Assembly: GCA_028281075.1 (NCBI GenBank)
Contig: JANQKO010000437.1
Coordinates: 1-13,755, forward strand
From: Alphaproteobacteria bacterium
GTDB lineage: Bacteria > Pseudomonadota > Alphaproteobacteria > GCA-2731375
DNA: 13,755 nt
Reading direction: 5' to 3'
The translations under genes and the position numbers were made by a program. The notes beneath the pieces were generated by a model. It worked only from the letters and a program-made list of their open reading frames with translations, was not told where the DNA came from and ran no database searches. Positions within the stretch are counted from its first letter, which is position 1, and the number at the start of each line of letters is the position of its first letter. Positions 1 through 6,795 of this stretch are shown piece after piece.

Positions 1-221
1 ACCGGACGGCGTATCGACGCCGCGGTCGCCAAGGTGCAGTTGCGCGAGGTCCTGGACCAGTCCATCGACACGCTGTCCAGGATCAGCACCGGCGGATCGT
101 GCAGGATCGCCTGGGCCAGGCCGACGCGGCGCTTGAAGCCCTTGGACAGCGTGTCGATGGACTGGTCCAGGACCTCGCGCAACTGCACCTTGGCGACCGC
201 GGCGTCGATACGCCGTCCGGT
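1..221. repeat. Perfect 79-bp inverted repeat, probable fold-back junction
   Basis: Bases 1-79 are the exact reverse complement of bases 143-221, with a 63-base spacer (80-142). The right arm and spacer read as normal coding sequence of the ABC ATPase on the minus strand. The left arm is the same piece of gene in the opposite orientation, so the plus strand at 1-79 encodes part of the same protein (for example DAAVAKVQLREVLDQ). The flip occurs just after the Walker B start (LILD), where EP would be expected. The bases TGGAC (minus strand, 79-75) are shared by both possible continuations, a short microhomology at the breakpoint. Because the window starts inside the arm, the repeat may be longer. 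The likeliest reading is a chimeric or fold-back read at a contig end; a true genomic inversion cannot be excluded. Confidence 0.95.
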
Positions 222-554
222 CTCGGCGCCCGAGAAGCCGCGGATCTCGGCGATGAATTTCAGGAACCCGCGCGGCGTCATGTCGGCATAGGCCGGCGCG
301 CCCTCGGGCAGGTAGCCGATCCGCGCCTTGGCCTGGATCGGCCGGTCGACCACGTCATGGTCGCAGACCGTGACCCGGCCCGCCGTCGGCGTCAGGAAAC
401 CGGTGATCATCTTCATGGTGGTGGATTTGCCGGCGCCGTTCGGGCCCAGAAAGCCCAGGACCTCGCCGCGGCCGACGGTGAACGTCACGTCGTCGACGGC
501 CTTGATCAGGCCGAAGTCCTTCACCAGGCCATCGACGTCGATCATCGTGTTCAT
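75..554 (-). CDS. ABC transporter ATP-binding protein, GldA/NatA-like, 3' truncated
   Basis: ATPase subunit of an ABC-2 type exporter; the substrate is unknown. Reading leftwards from the ATG at 554, the protein has a Walker A motif GPNGAGKST at about residues 38-46, a Q-loop region around GYLPEGAPAYADMT, and the signature LSKGFKRRVGLAQA near residues 136-149. This LSKGFKRR form of the signature is typical of the GldA/CcmA/NatA group. Walker B begins (VLILD, ending at residue 160), then the sequence flips into the inverted repeat, so EPT, the H-loop and the C-terminal part are missing. The frame stays open through the repeat to base 1, but those residues are not native. A weak AGGT Shine-Dalgarno lies 6 bases before the ATG; a second ATG at 545 is possible. 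It follows cobT after 93 bases and has no visible B12 link: it is not BtuD-like, so I treat it as the edge of the B12 region. Confidence 0.85.
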
Positions 555-622
555 GGCTTGACCTGCCTCACTGTTCTCTCGCTCTCCGCCCGCGCGCCTG
601 AACGCGAACCCGTTTTGGCCGT

Positions 623-651
623 TAGATAATTCACGCCTTGGCAGTCATCAA
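623..651 (-). promoter_or_regulatory. Possible sigma70-type promoter for the ABC ATPase
   Basis: On the minus strand TTGATG (651-646) is followed after exactly 17 bases by TATCTA (628-623). This sits in an AT-rich pocket of an otherwise GC-rich sequence. The -35 matches TTGACA at 4 of 6 positions and the -10 matches TATAAT at 3 of 6. The -35 overlaps the cobT stop codon. It would leave a leader of about 60 bases before the ATG at 554. It could mean the ABC gene is transcribed separately from cobT, but the match is modest. Confidence 0.3.
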
Positions 652-1682
652 GAGGGATCGCCAGGGCTATCGGCAACGCCAGCATCGGCGAAGGTGGCCA
701 TGCCCGTATGCGCCGCGATGGCGGCTTTGACGACGCCGATGGCGACAGCGGCGCCAGAGGCTTCACCGAGCCGCATGCCGAGGTCGAGCAACGGCGATTT
801 CTCCAATAACGCCAATAGCTTGGCATGCGCCGGCTCGGCCGAGACATGGCCGGCCTGACAATGCGCCAGGGCCGCCGGCGTCAGCGCGTGCAGCACCGCG
901 GCGGCGGCGCAGCAGACATAGCCGTCGAGCAGCACCGGAATGCCGTCGAAACGGGCGGCGAGAATGGCGCCGGCCATGGCCGCCAGCTCGCGACCGCCGA
1001 CTCGCGCCAATGCCGCCAGCGGATCGACCGGATCGCCGCCGTGCAGCGCCATGGCGACCGCCACGGCGTCGGTCTTGCGCCGCAGATCGTCGCCAGCAAC
1101 GCCAGTGCCCGGCCCGACCCAATCGGCGGCCGCGCCGCCGAACAGCAAACCGCAGAGGGCCGCCGCCGACGTCGTGTTGGCGATGCCCATCTCGCCGACG
1201 CCGATCAGGTCCGGATCGGAGCCGACGGCGGCCATGCCGGCAGCGAAGGCCTGGACGCATTCGGCCTCGCCCATCGCCGGCTGGACCGTGAAATCGGCCG
1301 TCGGGCGGTCGAGATCGAGCGCCCGCACCACCAGCTCGGCGCCCATGGCGTCGCAAAACTGGTTGATCGCCGCGCCGCCGGCCCGGAAGTTGGCGACCAT
1401 CTGCGCCGTCACCTCGGCCGGAAAGGCGGAGACGCCGCGCGCCGCGACGCCGTGGTTGCCGGCGAAGACCAGCACCCGCGCGCGGTCCAGCCGGGGCGGA
1501 TGCCGGCCCTGCCAGCCCGCCATCCAGTCGGCGAGCGATTCCAGGCGGCCGAGTGCGCCGGCCGGCTTGGTCAGCACCGCGTCCCGCGCCCGGGCCGCCG
1601 CCAGGGCGGCCGGGTCCGGCGCCGGCAGGTCGGCCATCAGGCGGCGGATATCGTCAAACGACTCGATGGCGGGATGGTCCAT
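648..1682 (-). CDS. cobT: Nicotinate-nucleotide--dimethylbenzimidazole phosphoribosyltransferase (CobT/CobU type)
   Basis: Transfers phosphoribose from nicotinate mononucleotide to 5,6-dimethylbenzimidazole, giving alpha-ribazole phosphate for the lower ligand of cobalamin; cytosolic. The 344-residue product has the usual family length and motifs: TKPAGALGRLE (about 38-48), FAGNHGVAARGVSAFP (from about 73), GEMGIANTTSAA (about 163-174), and RLGEASGAA near the C terminus. The Glu in that last motif (about 307) corresponds to the catalytic base of the Salmonella enzyme. I chose the ATG at 1682 over the in-frame TTG at 1694 because a strong GGGAG ribosome-binding site sits 5 bases before the ATG and overlaps the TTG itself. 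It diverges from cobS, whose product uses the alpha-ribazole made from this enzyme's product. Unrelated to the CobT cobaltochelatase subunit of the same symbol. Confidence 0.96.
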   Translation of the reverse strand: MDHPAIESFDDIRRLMADLPAPDPAALAAARARDAVLTKPAGALGRLESLADWMAGWQGRHPPRLDRARVLVFAGNHGVAARGVSAFPAEVTAQMVANFRAGGAAINQFCDAMGAELVVRALDLDRPTADFTVQPAMGEAECVQAFAAGMAAVGSDPDLIGVGEMGIANTTSAAALCGLLFGGAAADWVGPGTGVAGDDLRRKTDAVAVAMALHGGDPVDPLAALARVGGRELAAMAGAILAARFDGIPVLLDGYVCCAAAAVLHALTPAALAHCQAGHVSAEPAHAKLLALLEKSPLLDLGMRLGEASGAAVAIGVVKAAIAAHTGMATFADAGVADSPGDPS

Positions 1683-1687
1683 CCAGT

Positions 1688-1692
1688 CTCCC
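1688..1692 (-). promoter_or_regulatory. Ribosome-binding site of cobT (decides the start)
   Basis: GGGAG on the minus strand ends 5 bases before the ATG at 1682. It lies on top of the alternative upstream TTG start (1694-1692), which makes that start unlikely. It is the clearest Shine-Dalgarno I see in the window. Confidence 0.7.
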
Positions 1693-1767
1693 AATGATCA
1701 GGATCGGAGGGTATGGTGGCCGGCCGATCCGACGACGACCGACGCTCAGGCAACCGCACATAACACG

Positions 1768-2556
1768 ATGCAGGCGGAACCGCAAAACGACGCCCCCGGC
1801 CGGGCCGGCCCGCAGGCCGACCTGCGGGTCGCGTTCGCCTTCCTGACCCGGCTGCCGCTGCGCGTCGACGGCGGGGTCGGGGCCGGCAGGCTGGCGGCGG
1901 CGGCCTGGGCCTTCCCGGTGGTGGGCCTGGCGGTCGGCGCGCTGGCGGCGGTCGCCTTGGCGCTGGCGGCCGGCATCGGCCTGCCGGCGCCGGTGGCGGC
2001 GCTGACCGCCGTCGCCGCCGCCGTCTGGATCACCGGCGCCCTGCACGAGGACGCGCTGGCCGATGTCGCCGACGGCTTCGGCGGCGGCCGCGACAAGGCC
2101 GCGAAGCTGGCGATCATGCGCGACAGCCGACTGGGCAGCTATGGCGCGCTGGCGCTGATTTTCTCGATCGGCCTGCGGGTGACGGCCCTGACGGCGCTGG
2201 CGGCGGCCGACGCGGCCGCGACGGCGCTGATCGCCGCGGCAGCGGCGTCACGCGCGGTGCTGCCGGCGCTGATGCACCTGCTGCCGCCCGCCCGCGCCGA
2301 CGGCATGTCGCGCCATGCCGGCCGGCCGGACGCGGCGCGGACGGGCTGGGCCGTCGGCATCGCGGTCGTGGCCGTCCTGGTGGTGCTGGGCATCGACCGC
2401 GGCCTGCCGGCGCTGGTCGCCGCCGCCGCCGGCGCGGCGATCGTCGGCTGGCTGGCGCGGCGTCAAATCGGCGGGCAGACGGGCGACGTGCTGGGCAGCG
2501 CGCAGCAGGCGGCCGAGGTGGCGTTTCTGCTGGCATTGGTCGCGGCGCCACACTAG
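1768..2556 (+). CDS. cobS: Adenosylcobinamide-GDP ribazoletransferase (cobalamin synthase)
   Basis: Integral membrane enzyme joining adenosylcobinamide-GDP and alpha-ribazole (or its 5'-phosphate) to form adenosylcobalamin (phosphate). This is the final nucleotide-loop assembly step, at the inner membrane. The 262-residue protein has the family layout: FLTRLPL near residues 25-31, AFPVVGLAVGAL (48-59), and the acidic motif HEDALADVADGFGGG (93-107) followed by MRDSRLGSYG (117-126), which carries the Mg-binding acidic residues typical of CobS. Several Ala/Leu-rich membrane segments follow. The C-terminal DVLGSAQQAAEVA is also typical. The frame is open far upstream, but ATG 1768 is the first plausible start: no in-frame ATG or GTG lies in the gap to cobT, and it leaves the usual family length. 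No Shine-Dalgarno is visible. It is divergent from cobT, and the DUF1289 gene follows 6 bases after its stop. Confidence 0.95.
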   Translation: MQAEPQNDAPGRAGPQADLRVAFAFLTRLPLRVDGGVGAGRLAAAAWAFPVVGLAVGALAAVALALAAGIGLPAPVAALTAVAAAVWITGALHEDALADVADGFGGGRDKAAKLAIMRDSRLGSYGALALIFSIGLRVTALTALAAADAAATALIAAAAASRAVLPALMHLLPPARADGMSRHAGRPDAARTGWAVGIAVVAVLVVLGIDRGLPALVAAAAGAAIVGWLARRQIGGQTGDVLGSAQQAAEVAFLLALVAAPH

Positions 2557-2562
2557 GTACCA

Positions 2563-2754
2563 ATGGCCATGTCGCCCCGTCCGCCGGATATCCCCTCGCC
2601 CTGCGTCGCCGTCTGCGTCATCGACAACGACACCGGCTTCTGCAAGGGCTGCTACCGCACGATCGAGGAAATCGGCGGCTGGATGCTGATGTCGCGGGAA
2701 GAGAAGGAGGCAACGCTGGCGCGGCTGGCCGAACGCCAGGCTAAAGCGCCGTAG
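2563..2754 (+). CDS. DUF1289 small four-cysteine protein
   Basis: A 63-residue protein of the DUF1289 (PF06945) family, of unknown function. It shows the family core: SPC at 12-14, Cys14, Cys18, Cys27 and Cys30 in the pattern CxxxC-x8-CxxC, then CYRT and EEIGGW, then a charged helix (MSREEKEATLARLAERQ). The four cysteines suggest a bound metal ion, probably zinc or iron-sulfur, but this is inferred from spacing only. It starts 6 bases after the cobS stop, so it is probably co-transcribed with cobS. ATG 2569 is a second possible start. Its last 14 bases overlap tail to tail with cobB on the other strand. No role in B12 synthesis is established. Confidence 0.88.
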   Translation: MAMSPRPPDIPSPCVAVCVIDNDTGFCKGCYRTIEEIGGWMLMSREEKEATLARLAERQAKAP

Positions 2755-4063
2755 CGCCGGCCCGGTCGATCAGGTGCAGGAACGAGCCGGCGACCGAGCC
2801 GCGCACCGCGCCGACGGCGCCCCGGTCGGCGCCCAGGGCGTCCGCGCAGCGGAACAGCGGCCGGTCGGTGTCCTCGCGCACGATATGGGCGTAGTGAAAC
2901 TCGTGTCCGCGCAGCACCGTGCCGGCCGGCCCCAGCGGCCCGTCGTCGAGCAGCCTCGCCGCGCGGTAGCCGAGATGCAGGCGCGTATCCGAGAACGAGG
3001 CCTCCAACGGCAGCAGGCCGGCCATGGCGTGCCGCGCGCCGTCGGCATCGACGATGCCCTCGCCCAGCACCATGTAGCCGCCGCATTCGCCGAACACCGG
3101 CCGGCCGGCCGCGGCGGCGGCGCGCAGGCCGTCGAGGAAGGTCCGGTTCGCGGCGATGCGGCCGGCATGGAATTCGGGATAGCCGCCCGGCAGGTAGACC
3201 GCGTCGGCGTCGGCCGTCGGCGGCTGGCCGGCCAGCGGCGAGAACGGCAGGATGTCGGCCCCGGCACGCCGCCAGCCCTCGATGGTCAGGGGGTAGGCGA
3301 AGGTGAAGGCGATGTCGTCGGCGACCGCGGTGTGCTGGCCCAGCGGATCGATCGGCGGCGGCGCCGCGGCCGGGGGGAACATCGCCGCCCGTTCCGCCAG
3401 ACCGTGCAGGCGCCGGACATCGACATGTTCGGCGACGAAGGCGGCGGCGCGTTCGAGGAAGCCGTCAAGATCGTCCCGCTCGCCCGCCTGGACCAGGCCG
3501 AGATAGCGCGTCGGCATGGTGAAGTCGGCGTCGCGCGGCAGAAAGCCCAGCACCGGCACGTCGAGATCGCGGCAGGCGTCGCGCAGGAGACCGGCATGCA
3601 GCGGGCTGCCGACACGGTTGAAGATCACGCCCGCGAGGCCGACCGTGTCGCGGTAGCTGTCGAAGCCGTGCACCACAGCGGCGGCCGAGGCCGCCTGGCC
3701 GGTGACATCGACGACCAGGACGATGGGCACGCCGAGCCGGACGGCGAGATCGGCCGTGGACGCACTACCGTTGAGGGCGCCGTCGAACAGGCCCATGACG
3801 CCTTCGCCGATGACGAACTCGACGTCGTCCGCCGCCGCCGCGTAGGCGACCGTCAGGGTCTCGGGCCGCATGGCCCAGCCGTCGAGGTTGATGCAGGGCC
3901 GGCCGGTCGCCGCCGTGTGGAAGGCGGGGTCGATATAGTCGGGGCCGATCTTGAACGAGCCCACCCGCCGGCCCTGGTTGCGGAAATGGCGCAGCAGCGC
4001 CAGCGTGATCAGGGTCTTGCCGCTGCCGGACGCGGCGGCGGCAATGATCAGGCTGGGGCGCAT
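2741..4063 (-). CDS. cobB: Hydrogenobyrinic/cobyrinic acid a,c-diamide synthase
   Basis: ATP-dependent amidation of the a and c side chains of (hydrogeno)cobyrinic acid, with glutamine as nitrogen donor; cytosolic. The 440-residue protein has the two expected domains. The N-terminal dethiobiotin-synthetase-like ATPase has a P-loop ASGSGKT (11-17), KIGPDYIDP (38-46) and EGVMGLFDG (87-95). The C-terminal class I glutamine amidotransferase has the Cys327 nucleophile in FGECGGYMVLG and His430 in GSFLHLI. LPGGYPEF (291-298) and GHEFHYAH (386-393) are also characteristic. It starts 9 bases after the cobA stop, so the two are probably one transcript. The 3' end overlaps the DUF1289 gene by 14 bases. 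The sequence alone does not tell CobB (hydrogenobyrinate, late cobalt) from CbiA (cobyrinate, early cobalt). Confidence 0.95.
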   Translation of the reverse strand: MRPSLIIAAAASGSGKTLITLALLRHFRNQGRRVGSFKIGPDYIDPAFHTAATGRPCINLDGWAMRPETLTVAYAAAADDVEFVIGEGVMGLFDGALNGSASTADLAVRLGVPIVLVVDVTGQAASAAAVVHGFDSYRDTVGLAGVIFNRVGSPLHAGLLRDACRDLDVPVLGFLPRDADFTMPTRYLGLVQAGERDDLDGFLERAAAFVAEHVDVRRLHGLAERAAMFPPAAAPPPIDPLGQHTAVADDIAFTFAYPLTIEGWRRAGADILPFSPLAGQPPTADADAVYLPGGYPEFHAGRIAANRTFLDGLRAAAAAGRPVFGECGGYMVLGEGIVDADGARHAMAGLLPLEASFSDTRLHLGYRAARLLDDGPLGPAGTVLRGHEFHYAHIVREDTDRPLFRCADALGADRGAVGAVRGSVAGSFLHLIDRAGATAL

Positions 4064-4072
4064 GCGGAAGGC

Positions 4073-4921
4073 CTAGCCGGCTTCGCTGCGGTCGCGGAGC
4101 CGCAGCGGATCGGGATCGAGACGGCGGCCGGCAAGGGCGCCGAGCCAGTCGAGGCCGCCGCGCAAGGTCACGACATCGCCGATCACGACCATGGCCGGCG
4201 GCGCGATGCCTTGCGCGGTGGCATCCATGGCGCAGGCGCCGAGCGTGGTTACCAGCACCCGTTGCCCGGCGGTCGCGGCGCTGGCGACGACCGCCACCGG
4301 CTCGTGCGCCGGCCGGCCCCCGGCCAGCAGCCGATCGGCGATGCCGTCGAGATGCTTCAGCGCCATGTAGAGCACGATCACCGGCGAGCCCCGGGCGATG
4401 GCCGGCCAGTCGAGGCCGTCGGGCACGTCGCCCGCGGTGTTGTGGCCGGTGACGAACGTGACGGCCGAGTTGCCGTCGCGGTGGGTGACCGGGATGCCGG
4501 CATAGGCGAGGCCGCCGATGCCGGCGCTGATGCCGGGCACGATGCGGAACGGCACGCCGGCCGCGACCAACGCCAGCGCTTCCTCGCCGCCGCGGCCGAA
4601 GACGAAGGGATCGCCACCCTTGAGCCGCAGCACACGCTGCTCGTCGCGCGCCAGTTGCACCAGCCGGCGGGAGATGTCGGGCTGTTTCGGCGACGGCCGG
4701 CCGCCGCGCTTGCCGGCATATTCCAGCGCCGCGCCGGGGCGCGCCAGCGCCAGCACCCGGCGGTCGACCAGCGCGTCATAGACCACGACGTCGGCCTGGC
4801 GCAGGCCGTGCAGCGCCTGCAGCGTCAGCAAGGCCGGATCGCCGGGCCCGGCGCCGGTCAGCCAGACCCAGCCGGGTCGCAGGTCGGGCAGGTCGAGGCC
4901 GAGATCGTCGGGCGAATCCAT
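4073..4921 (-). CDS. cobA: Uroporphyrinogen-III C-methyltransferase (SUMT)
   Basis: Uses two S-adenosylmethionine to methylate C2 and C7 of uroporphyrinogen III, giving precorrin-2, the entry point to corrins (and siroheme). The 282-residue protein is a single-domain SUMT with no CysG-type dehydrogenase/chelatase part. Motifs: TGAGPGDPALLTL (22-34), VYDALV (47-52), GKRGGRPSPKQPDI (70-83), LRLKGGDPFVFGRGGEE (98-114), VPGISAGIGGLAYAGIPVTH (128-147), and VTGH at 157-160. The frame is open far upstream of the gene into cbiD antisense, so the start was set at ATG 4921, which gives a normal N terminus. No Shine-Dalgarno precedes it, but a CATAAT hexamer lies 6 bases upstream, so the message could be leaderless. 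It diverges from cbiD over 69 bases and is followed by cobB. Confidence 0.94.
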   Translation of the reverse strand: MDSPDDLGLDLPDLRPGWVWLTGAGPGDPALLTLQALHGLRQADVVVYDALVDRRVLALARPGAALEYAGKRGGRPSPKQPDISRRLVQLARDEQRVLRLKGGDPFVFGRGGEEALALVAAGVPFRIVPGISAGIGGLAYAGIPVTHRDGNSAVTFVTGHNTAGDVPDGLDWPAIARGSPVIVLYMALKHLDGIADRLLAGGRPAHEPVAVVASAATAGQRVLVTTLGACAMDATAQGIAPPAMVVIGDVVTLRGGLDWLGALAGRRLDPDPLRLRDRSEAG

Positions 4922-4927
4922 CCCGGC

Positions 4928-4933
4928 ATTATG
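4928..4933 (-). promoter_or_regulatory. Possible -10 box of cobA (leaderless)
   Basis: CATAAT on the minus strand (5 of 6 match to TATAAT) ends 6 bases before the cobA ATG. A transcript starting 7 bases downstream would begin at the A of the ATG. The -35 position (TAGCCG, 4956-4951) does not match TTGACA but coincides with one arm of a small palindrome. Suggestive only. Confidence 0.3.
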
Positions 4934-4950
4934 GTCGCGGCATCGCCGGT

Positions 4951-4969
4951 CGGCTAGGCCGCATAGCCG
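4951..4969. promoter_or_regulatory. Small palindrome in the cobA/cbiD divergent region
   Basis: CGGCTA (4951-4956) and TAGCCG (4964-4969) form a perfect 6-bp inverted repeat around a 7-base centre. It lies between two candidate divergent -10 boxes and takes the -35 position for cobA. It could be an operator, but short GC-rich palindromes are common by chance in this sequence. Confidence 0.2.
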
Positions 4970-4977
4970 CACCCGCG

Positions 4978-4983
4978 TAAACT
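4978..4983 (+). promoter_or_regulatory. Possible -10 box of cbiD (leaderless)
   Basis: TAAACT (4 of 6 match to TATAAT) ends 7 bases before the cbiD ATG, in the position expected for a leaderless transcript. No Shine-Dalgarno precedes cbiD, and no recognisable -35 is present. Confidence 0.22.
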
Positions 4984-4990
4984 CGGCCGC

Positions 4991-6076
4991 ATGGCACGAC
5001 GACCGGACGGACCTCTGCGGCGCGGCTGGACCACGGGCGCCTGCGCGACGGCCGCCGCGAAGGCGGCGTACGAGGCGCTGCTGACCGGCCGGTTCCCCGA
5101 TCCCGTCGAGATCACGCTGCCGGCCGGGCAGCGGGTCGGCTTCACGCTCGCCAGGGAGCGGCGCGGCGAGGGCTGGGCCGAGGCCGGCGTGATCAAGGAT
5201 GCCGGCGACGACCCCGACGTCACGCACAACGCGCTGGTGCTGAGCCGGGTCAGCGAAGACACGACCGGCACCGGCGTGACCTTCCGCGCCGGCGAAGGTG
5301 TCGGCACGGTGACACGCGCGGGCCTCGCCATTCCGCCCGGCGAGCCGGCCATCAACCCCGTGCCACGGCAGATGATCACGCAGGCCATCGCCGAGACCGC
5401 CGCCGCGCATGACGGCGGCGGCGATGTCGAAGTGACGGTCTCGATCCCGGACGGCGCCGCGCTCGCCCGACGCACGCTGAACGGCCGGCTGGGGATCGTT
5501 GGCGGCCTGTCGATCCTGGGCACCACCGGCATCGTCATCCCCTATTCCTGCTCGTCGTGGATCCATTCGATCCATCGCGGCATCGACGTGGCGCGGGCGG
5601 CCGGTCTGGATCATCTGGCGGCGGCCACGGGCACGACCAGCGAGCAGGCGGTGCGGCAGCTCCACGGCCTGCCGGAGGCGGCGCTGCTGGACATGGGCGA
5701 CTTCGCCGGCGGGACGTTGAAATATCTGCGCGACCACCCCGTGGCGCGGCTGTCGATCGCCGGCGGCTTCGGCAAGCTGTCGAAGCTGGCCGCCGGCCAT
5801 CTGGATCTGCATTCGGGCAAGAGCCAGGTGGATCTGGCCGGACTGGCGGACATCGCGGGCGACATTGGCGGCAACGCGGAGCTGCGGACCACAATCGCTG
5901 CCGCGAACACGGCGAACGAGGCGCTGGAACTGGCGCGCCAGGACGGGCTGCCGCTGGCCGACGCGGTCGCCGCGCGCGCGCGGGCGACGGCATTGGCGAC
6001 GCTGGCCGGCGGCATCGCCGTCGAGGTGCTGGTGGTCGACCGTGGCGGCGGCATCGCCGGCCGGGCGGGCTTTTGA
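4991..6076 (+). CDS. cbiD: Cobalt-precorrin-5B C1-methyltransferase
   Basis: Methylates C1 of (cobalt-)precorrin-5B to give precorrin-6A; SAM-dependent but unrelated in fold to the CobA/CbiF methyltransferases. CbiD is the anaerobic-pathway counterpart of CobF. The 361-residue product shows RRGWTTGACATAAAKAA (10-26), GEGVGTVTRAGLAIPPG (101-117) followed by EPAINPVPRQMI, TTGIVIPYSCSSW (178-190), and SIHRGIDVARAAG (193-205), all typical of the family. Start is ATG 4991 with no Shine-Dalgarno. It is the first gene of a two-gene unit: its TGA overlaps the TTG start of cobK. Finding cbiD with Cob-style genes matters for the pathway type, since CobF and CobG are absent here. Confidence 0.95.
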   Translation: MARRPDGPLRRGWTTGACATAAAKAAYEALLTGRFPDPVEITLPAGQRVGFTLARERRGEGWAEAGVIKDAGDDPDVTHNALVLSRVSEDTTGTGVTFRAGEGVGTVTRAGLAIPPGEPAINPVPRQMITQAIAETAAAHDGGGDVEVTVSIPDGAALARRTLNGRLGIVGGLSILGTTGIVIPYSCSSWIHSIHRGIDVARAAGLDHLAAATGTTSEQAVRQLHGLPEAALLDMGDFAGGTLKYLRDHPVARLSIAGGFGKLSKLAAGHLDLHSGKSQVDLAGLADIAGDIGGNAELRTTIAAANTANEALELARQDGLPLADAVAARARATALATLAGGIAVEVLVVDRGGGIAGRAGF

Positions 6077-6795
6077 CCGGGCTGCTGATCCTGGGCGGCA
6101 CCGGCGAGGCCGTGGCGCTCGCCCGCGCCGCCGCGCCGGCATTCGCGGTGACCATGTCGCTCGCCGGCGTCACGCGCGCCCCGGTCCTGCCGCCCGGCGA
6201 GATCCGTCGCGGCGGCTTCGGCGGCGCCGGCGGACTGGCGGCCTATCTGCGCGCGCATGACGTCGGCGCGGTGATCGACGCGACGCATCCGTTTGCTGTT
6301 GAGATGTCGCGCAACGCCATCACGGCCTGTACGCAAACAACAGTCCCGCTTCTGCGCCTGACGCGGCCGGCCTGGACGCGGCAAGCCGGCGATGATTGGG
6401 TCGACGTACCGGATGCGGAGCGCGCGGCGGCGTCGATCGCGGTCGAACGGGTATTCCTGACCACGGGCCTGCGCGATCTCGACGCCTTCGCGGCAAGAGG
6501 TGACGTCTGGTTTCTGGTGCGCAGCATCGAGCCACCGGCGCGCGTGCCGTTGGCGCACTACACATTGATCCAAGCGCGCGGCCCGTTCGACGAGGCGGCC
6601 GAAACCGCGCTGATGCGGCACCACCGTATCGAGGCGCTGGTGGCCAAGAACAGCGGCGGCGGCGCCACCTACGCCAAGATCGCCGCCGCCCGCGCGCTCG
6701 GCCTGCCGGTGATCATGATCGCGCGTCCGGTCTTGCCCGAGGCCAAGACCGTGAACGACATCGAGGCGGCGCTTGACTGGGCGCGATCACTTTGA
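6073..6795 (+). CDS. cobK: Precorrin-6A reductase
   Basis: NAD(P)H-dependent reduction of the macrocycle of (cobalt-)precorrin-6A to 6B. The 240-residue product shows the N-terminal nucleotide-binding ILGGTGEA (6-13), the family motif DATHPFA (69-75), VFLTTGLRDL (127-136), and the C-terminal AKNSGGGATYAKI (191-203). I placed the start at TTG 6073, whose bases overlap the cbiD stop (TTGA, a 4-bp overlap). It gives an N terminus directly before the first beta strand, and there is no better start nearby. Its last 9 bases overlap tail to tail with cobM on the other strand, so there is no room for a terminator between them. CobK and CbiJ are homologous, so the protein does not settle whether cobalt is already inserted. 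Confidence 0.92.
   Translation: MTGLLILGGTGEAVALARAAAPAFAVTMSLAGVTRAPVLPPGEIRRGGFGGAGGLAAYLRAHDVGAVIDATHPFAVEMSRNAITACTQTTVPLLRLTRPAWTRQAGDDWVDVPDAERAAASIAVERVFLTTGLRDLDAFAARGDVWFLVRSIEPPARVPLAHYTLIQARGPFDEAAETALMRHHRIEALVAKNSGGGATYAKIAAARALGLPVIMIARPVLPEAKTVNDIEAALDWARSL

Noticed and set aside
34..291. Plus-strand frame at the left end that begins like part of an ABC protein
   Set aside because: Its first residues come from the inverted copy of the ABC gene and the rest is antisense; it is a product of the fold-back, not a gene.
75..554. ABC ATPase as a B12 importer (BtuD)
   Set aside because: The LSKGFKRR signature and layout fit GldA/NatA-type exporters, and no BtuC or BtuF-like gene is beside it.
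555..647. Cobalamin riboswitch in intergenic gaps
   Set aside because: All gaps (93, 85 and 69 bases) are too short for a full B12 riboswitch, and I found no convincing B12-box or GCCACTG element on either strand; one could still lie outside the window.
1683..1694. TTG start for cobT at 1694
   Set aside because: The TTG is itself overlapped by the GGGAG Shine-Dalgarno that serves the ATG at 1682.
940..1767. Upstream extension of the cobS reading frame across cobT
   Set aside because: It is antisense to cobT; CobS similarity and family length begin at ATG 1768.
2774..4957. Very long open frame on the plus strand (about 727 codons) opposite cobB and cobA
   Set aside because: It is antisense to two well-recognised genes, has low-complexity Arg/Gly/Ala-rich content with no motifs, and is a normal result of very high GC reducing stop codons.
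4922..6142. Upstream extension of the cobA reading frame through the cbiD region
   Set aside because: The extension is antisense to cbiD and has composition of shadow sequence; SUMT homology begins just after ATG 4921.
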